A stretch of 64,000 nucleotides of DNA from Acidimicrobiaceae bacterium (lineage in GTDB: Bacteria > Actinomycetota > Acidimicrobiia > Acidimicrobiales > RAAP-2). The stretch is from contig PLHJ01000005.1 of assembly GCA_003138895.1 (NCBI GenBank), positions 3,729-67,728 on the forward strand. The letters run 5' to 3'. Positions within the stretch are counted from its first letter, which is position 1, and each line of letters begins with the position of its first letter. The notes beneath the pieces are model-generated. The model saw nothing but the letters and a program-made list of their open reading frames with translations, made no database searches and was not told the DNA's origin. Positions 59,473 to 64,000 of the stretch are shown here, one piece after another. The position numbers and the translations under genes were made by a program.

Positions 59473-62412
59473 GTGACTAATACGTTCGACATTGGCGACA
59501 AGCCCGCGGAGTTCTTGGCTGGTAATAGCGTCGACCGTTCTGACGTGAGCGATGCCACGAGGCAAGCGTTGGAAGACGATCTTCGACGTTCTTTGCGTGG
59601 TGATGTGCATTTTGACGCTATGACGCGCAGTGTTTTTGCGACGGACTCGTCGAACTATCGCCAGATACCTTTGGGGGTTGTCTTCCCGGTTGACGAAGAG
59701 GATGTCAGGCAAATTTTGGCCATTTGCAAGCGACACCACGCGCCCGTGCTGGGTCGTGGCGCCGGAACAAGTTTGGCGGGTCAAGCCTGCAACGTTGCTG
59801 TCGTGGTTGACATGAGTCGTTACATGAACAAAATTTTGTGGATTGACGAAAAGCGGCGGCGCGCCCGCGTGCAACCCGGCGTTGTGTTAGACGAACTCAA
59901 TCGAGAGGCGCGTTCACTGGGCCTTACCTTTGGTCCCGATCCAGCAACGCACGCGTGGTGCACGTTAGGCGGAATGGTTGGCAACAATTCATGCGGTACG
60001 CACGGCCTCTACACCGGGAAAACAGTGGACAACGTAGCAGAATTGGTTCTGCACACTTATGACGGGCGGCGCCTAGAACTGGGTATCTACGCCGAGTCTG
60101 CTGATACCAAGGATGACCTTCGCCGAGTCGCCGACCAGCTTCGAGCATTGCGCGAAGAATTTGTTGACGAAATCCGAGGTGGCTATCCGACGATTTCGCG
60201 TCGGGTTTCTGGTTACAACCTTGATCAACTGTTGCCGGAGAATCATTTTCACCTCGCTCGCGCGGTAGTGGGAAGTGAATCGACGTGTGGGCTGGTAACC
60301 GAAATCACCGTGTCACTCTCGGCGTGGCCGAAATTTCGTCAATTGGTGGTCGTGGGTTACGAGGACATCTACCACGCCGCCGACGATGTTCCTCGCCTAC
60401 TGCAGTATGACCTCATTGGTTTAGAAGGTTTCGATGAAGCGTTAGTTCATCAGATGCGCAAAAAGGACATGTTGCTCGAAAACCTTTCGTTGCTGCCGCC
60501 CGGACGTGGTTGGCTGCTTTGTGAGGTGGGAGCCGACACCGAAGCACTCGCCCGCGCGAAGGCTCAACGTGTTATCGACGACCTCTCGGGTAACGCAGCA
60601 GGAGTGCTGCTGGCTGATCCACTCCAACAAGCAATGATTTGGAGTGTTCGCGAATCGGGCCTGGGAGCCACTGCGAGACCAAAAGACGCACCGGTTAACT
60701 ACGAAGGATGGGAAGACGCAGCCGTCGCACCCGAGAATCTGGGTCGCTATTTGCGAGGCGTTCGCGAGCTCTGGGACGAGTTTGGTTACGACGGTGCTTG
60801 GTACGGGCACTTCGGACAGGGGTGCGTACATACTCGCAACAACTTTGATTTAGGAAGTGTCGAGGGACTCAAGAAATATCGCGCCTTTGTCGAAAAGGCT
60901 GCCGACCTTTGCGTTGGCTTGGGCGGTTCGATTTCTGGCGAACACGGAGATGGTCAGAGTCGAGGCGAACTCTTAGCCCGCATGTACAGCCCGCGGTTGA
61001 TGGAGGCGTTTCGCAGGTTCAAGTTGATCTGGGATCCCCAGGGAATGATGAATCCCGGAAAGCTCATTGATGCGTTCCCGCTCGACAGCAACATTCGTTA
61101 TGGACCAAAATATCGTCCCAGCGCGCTTTCGTTGACGAAGTTCTCATTCGATCGTGACCAAGGTTCTCTCCAGAAGGCTGCCGAACGCTGCGTGGGAGTA
61201 GGCAAATGTCGAAGTGACGTCGGAGGAGTGATGTGTCCTTCGTACCGAGCGACCCGCGACGAGGTGCATTCCACGAGAGGACGAGCGAAACTATTCGTTG
61301 AAATGTTTCAAGGCGAAGTAACGCCGTCGAGTTGGAAAAACCGTGACGTCTTTTCGTCACTGGAGTTGTGCCTGTCTTGTAAGGGCTGCGCGACAGACTG
61401 TCCCACCCAGGTCGATATGGCGACGTACAAGGCAGAGTTCTTGCATCACTACTATCAGCGAAGACTGCGGCCTCGGTCGGCCTATGCGTTGTCGCTACTT
61501 CCATGGACTGGACGCCTAGCGAGTCGCACTTCCGGCGTGACCAATAAATTGCTCTCAAGCCAAGTGAGTGCGAGTCTCATTAAGCGGATCGGTGGTATTG
61601 CGACATCGAGGTCTGCGCCTACCTTCGCGAAACAATCCTTCAGGAGAAGTCGTCAAGGACGTGAGTTTCAAAAGGAGACAAACCCAACCGTCATCCTGTG
61701 GCCCGATACCTTCACTGACTTGTTTTCCACTGGTCGGGGTGATGCAACAGCGCGAGTGCTCGAGCACGTAGGCGAGACCGTTGGAATCCCTAATCAGTGG
61801 GCCTGTTGTGGGAGAACGCTCTACGACTCAGGCATGCTCGACCTCGCCCAACGAACTGCACGTCGAACACTTGACGTCCTCGAGCAATTTCTCGATAAGA
61901 ATGTGCCAGTCGTTGTGCCTGAGCCGAGCTGTCTCGCGACCTTCCGTGATGAATTCCCACAGATACTCCCCGATGATCCTCGTGCAGAGAAATTGGCGTT
62001 GCTCAGTTGCAGCCTTAGTGAACATCTTTCGCGCATTGGTTGGCGGTATACGGGAATTCCCGTATCAGGCACGATAAATCTACATCCCCACTGTCATCAA
62101 CGTGCAGTCCAAGGAACACGTTCAGAGGTCCACGTCTTAGAACAGCTGGGCTACGAGGTCAATGTCTTGGACGTTGGGTGTTGTGGTCTCGCAGGATCCT
62201 TTGGATTTCAAAGCGAGCATGATGAACTCTCGCGAACAATTGCAAAGGATAAGTTTCTCCCGGCCATACGACGTAATGCTCACAATGAAACTCTGGTCAT
62301 CGACGGATTTAGTTGTCAATTACAAGCCGTTGAGCTCGCGAGTGTTTCTTCGGCGACGATGGCCGAAGTACTTGCGAGAGCGCTTCACCTCGATCAAAAA
62401 ATCGTTCTCTGA
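59473..62412 (+). CDS. Fused FAD-linked oxidase / 4Fe-4S CCG-domain protein (GlcD-GlcF or D-lactate dehydrogenase-like)
   Basis: APVLGRGAGTSLAGQACNVAVVVDMSRYMNKIL, GHFGQGCVHTRNNFD, LCLSCKGCATDCPTQVDMATYKAEF, WACCGRTLYDSG, LDVGCCGLAGSFGF. Confidence 0.93.
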   Translation: MTNTFDIGDKPAEFLAGNSVDRSDVSDATRQALEDDLRRSLRGDVHFDAMTRSVFATDSSNYRQIPLGVVFPVDEEDVRQILAICKRHHAPVLGRGAGTSLAGQACNVAVVVDMSRYMNKILWIDEKRRRARVQPGVVLDELNREARSLGLTFGPDPATHAWCTLGGMVGNNSCGTHGLYTGKTVDNVAELVLHTYDGRRLELGIYAESADTKDDLRRVADQLRALREEFVDEIRGGYPTISRRVSGYNLDQLLPENHFHLARAVVGSESTCGLVTEITVSLSAWPKFRQLVVVGYEDIYHAADDVPRLLQYDLIGLEGFDEALVHQMRKKDMLLENLSLLPPGRGWLLCEVGADTEALARAKAQRVIDDLSGNAAGVLLADPLQQAMIWSVRESGLGATARPKDAPVNYEGWEDAAVAPENLGRYLRGVRELWDEFGYDGAWYGHFGQGCVHTRNNFDLGSVEGLKKYRAFVEKAADLCVGLGGSISGEHGDGQSRGELLARMYSPRLMEAFRRFKLIWDPQGMMNPGKLIDAFPLDSNIRYGPKYRPSALSLTKFSFDRDQGSLQKAAERCVGVGKCRSDVGGVMCPSYRATRDEVHSTRGRAKLFVEMFQGEVTPSSWKNRDVFSSLELCLSCKGCATDCPTQVDMATYKAEFLHHYYQRRLRPRSAYALSLLPWTGRLASRTSGVTNKLLSSQVSASLIKRIGGIATSRSAPTFAKQSFRRSRQGREFQKETNPTVILWPDTFTDLFSTGRGDATARVLEHVGETVGIPNQWACCGRTLYDSGMLDLAQRTARRTLDVLEQFLDKNVPVVVPEPSCLATFRDEFPQILPDDPRAEKLALLSCSLSEHLSRIGWRYTGIPVSGTINLHPHCHQRAVQGTRSEVHVLEQLGYEVNVLDVGCCGLAGSFGFQSEHDELSRTIAKDKFLPAIRRNAHNETLVIDGFSCQLQAVELASVSSATMAEVLARALHLDQKIVL

Positions 62413-62667
62413 TTGGCGACCTGAGAAGAGTGTAGGCAAGGGGACCGTAATTGCGGAGTTGTCGTCGTCGTTGCTAAAGCGATGTTCGTCGGGTTGTAGA
62501 AGAACCCCTGGTGCAGTGGAGCCTCATCAGCTGCTCCCGAGAGTAAGGCGATTGGCTCAAGAAGGACTCGTAGGTTGACGTGAAGGAGCGTGCATATCGA
62601 CCCGGTTGCGGGTGCACCCATGTGCCTAGAGATAGGGGCGCGTAGGATATGAGCGATTTTTCAACAC

Positions 62668-62742
62668 GCTCCCGTAGCTCAGGGGATAGAGCATCGGTTT
62701 CCTAAACCGTGAGCGCAGGTTCGAATCCTGCCGGGGGCACCA
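62668..62742 (+). tRNA. tRNA-Arg (anticodon CCT), CCA encoded
   Basis: GCTCCCG/CGGGGGC acceptor, anticodon loop TTCCTAA, T-arm GCAGG-TTCGAAT-CCTGC, ACCA end. Confidence 0.93.
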
Positions 62743-62848
62743 CGGCCGTTTTAGGCCACAATCACCTTCTATATGCTGCCTTGGACCAAGCGCAGGTAAC
62801 CTCGTCCGAGACCTCACGGTCATGAGAGCTGCGAAAAGAGAATTGTCT

Positions 62849-64000
62849 ATGAAGAACGCTTGGTTTGAGACGGTGGCCGAAGCGCAGCGCCGCGCCAAGA
62901 GACGCCTCCCTAAGTCCGTGTACGCCGCACTCGTCGCTGGTTCCGAACGAGGCGTGACCCTTGATGACAATCTGGCGGCCTTTGGAGAATTGGGATTTGC
63001 CCCACACGTTGCCGATTTGTCAAATACCCGAGAGATGGCAACCACCATCATGGGTCAGCCTTCATCAATGCCGGTGATGATTTCGCCGACCGGAGTGCAA
63101 GCTGTCCATCCCGATGGCGAAGTAGCCGTCGCGCGAGCAGCAGCCAATCGTGGAATTCCCATGGGTCTCAGTTCTTTCGCGAGCAAACCTCTGGATCAAG
63201 TCGTTGCGGCAAATCCTCAGACGTTCTTTCAGTCGTATTGGATTGGTACGCGCGATGAAATGGCCGAGCGCATGGAACGAGCGAAGAACCAAGGAGCCCT
63301 CGGTGTCATCGTGACACTGGACTGGTCGTTTTCCAACGGACGTGACTGGGGAAGTCCGTACATTCCCGAGCGCATCAATGTGAAGTCCGCTCTTCGGTAC
63401 GCTCCCCAGACTCTCGCTCGACCGAAGTGGCTCTGGAGTTTTTTGAAGACCGGCAAGATTCCCAATTTGACCGTGCCGAATCTCAACCCACCAGATCAAC
63501 CTGCTCCGACGTTCTTTGGCGCCTACGGTCAGTGGATGCAGTCGTCACTACCAACTTGGGACGACGTGCAATGGCTTCGCGAACAATGGGGTGGCCCATT
63601 CATGATTAAGGGAGTGACGCGCGTCGACGACGCGAAACGTGCGCGCGACATTGGCGTAACGGCAATTTCTGTTTCAAATCACGGTGGCAATAACCTCGAC
63701 AGCACGCCCGCCACGATTCGTCTACTGCCGGAGATTTCCAAAGCCGTCGGATCAGATATTGAGGTCTTGCTAGACGGTGGTATCCGCCGTGGTGGTGACG
63801 TCGTAAAAGCGTTGGCGCTCGGTGCGCGCGCCGTCATGATTGGTCGCGCGTACTTGTGGGGTCTTGGCGCCAACGGACAGGCGGGCGTCGAGAACGTGCT
63901 GGATATTCTTCGTGGTGGCATCGATTCGGCGATTCTTGGTCTGGGCCACTCTTCCATTGCCGAGCTCTCGCCGAATGATCTTTATATTCCCCAGAACTTC
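62849..64000 (+). CDS. FMN-dependent alpha-hydroxyacid oxidase family, MftD (pre-mycofactocin synthase)-like; 3' end truncated by window
   Basis: Manual translation open to window end: MKNAWFETVAEAQRRAKRRLPKSVYAALVAGSERGVTLDDNLAAFGELGFAPHVADL...PVMISPTGVQAV...ISVSNHGGNNLDSTPATIRLLPEI...VLLDGGIRRGGDVVKALALGARAVMIGRAYLWGL. Confidence 0.88.
   Translation, partial: MKNAWFETVAEAQRRAKRRLPKSVYAALVAGSERGVTLDDNLAAFGELGFAPHVADLSNTREMATTIMGQPSSMPVMISPTGVQAVHPDGEVAVARAAANRGIPMGLSSFASKPLDQVVAANPQTFFQSYWIGTRDEMAERMERAKNQGALGVIVTLDWSFSNGRDWGSPYIPERINVKSALRYAPQTLARPKWLWSFLKTGKIPNLTVPNLNPPDQPAPTFFGAYGQWMQSSLPTWDDVQWLREQWGGPFMIKGVTRVDDAKRARDIGVTAISVSNHGGNNLDSTPATIRLLPEISKAVGSDIEVLLDGGIRRGGDVVKALALGARAVMIGRAYLWGLGANGQAGVENVLDILRGGIDSAILGLGHSSIAELSPNDLYIPQNF

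Overview
The 64 kb window looks like an actinobacterial chromosome, probably Acidimicrobiia-like; this rests on gene order and protein style only. The left third (1-20 kb) is a conserved core block: rho, rpmE, prfA, prmC, a tsaC/sua5-type gene, rpiB, glyA, a WecA/MraY-type transferase, the complete F1Fo ATP synthase operon (two small AtpZ/AtpI-like ORFs, then atpBEFHAGDC), glpX, murA and meaB. Sulfate assimilation follows (cysN and cysD, divergent from cysH), then tRNA-Ala(CGC), a VapBC-type pair, an unassigned structured-RNA candidate, fabH, a threonine aldolase, an MgtE-sensor-like soluble protein beside an Nramp-related transporter, tandem PIG-L deacetylases, ahcY, ychF, an NCS1-type permease and a MacB/FtsX-type ABC pair. 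Positions 42-62 kb hold a sugar/sugar-acid catabolic island: GntR/FCD and IclR regulators, an enolase-superfamily dehydratase, a carbohydrate ABC transporter, SDR, AKR, a COG3618 lactonase, an FAH-type hydrolase, 2-hydroxyacid and Zn dehydrogenases, SMP-30, an IlvD/EDD dehydratase and a GlcD-GlcF-like fusion. The window ends with tRNA-Arg(CCT) and a truncated MftD-like FMN enzyme. Leads most worth following: (1) a soluble MgtE_N/CBS protein paired with an Nramp homologue whose TM1/TM6 metal-site motifs are altered (DNDA, APWQ), suggesting a split Mg2+ sensor/transporter; (2) a ~240-nt structured ncRNA candidate at about 27275-27511; (3) a CysH with the APS-reductase CC motif but CxxM in place of CxxC; (4) a complete predicted diketo-hydrolase-type deoxy-sugar oxidation pathway with candidate operators; (5) an MftD-like gene with no mftABC upstream. 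No transposase, integrase, prophage or CRISPR array was found.
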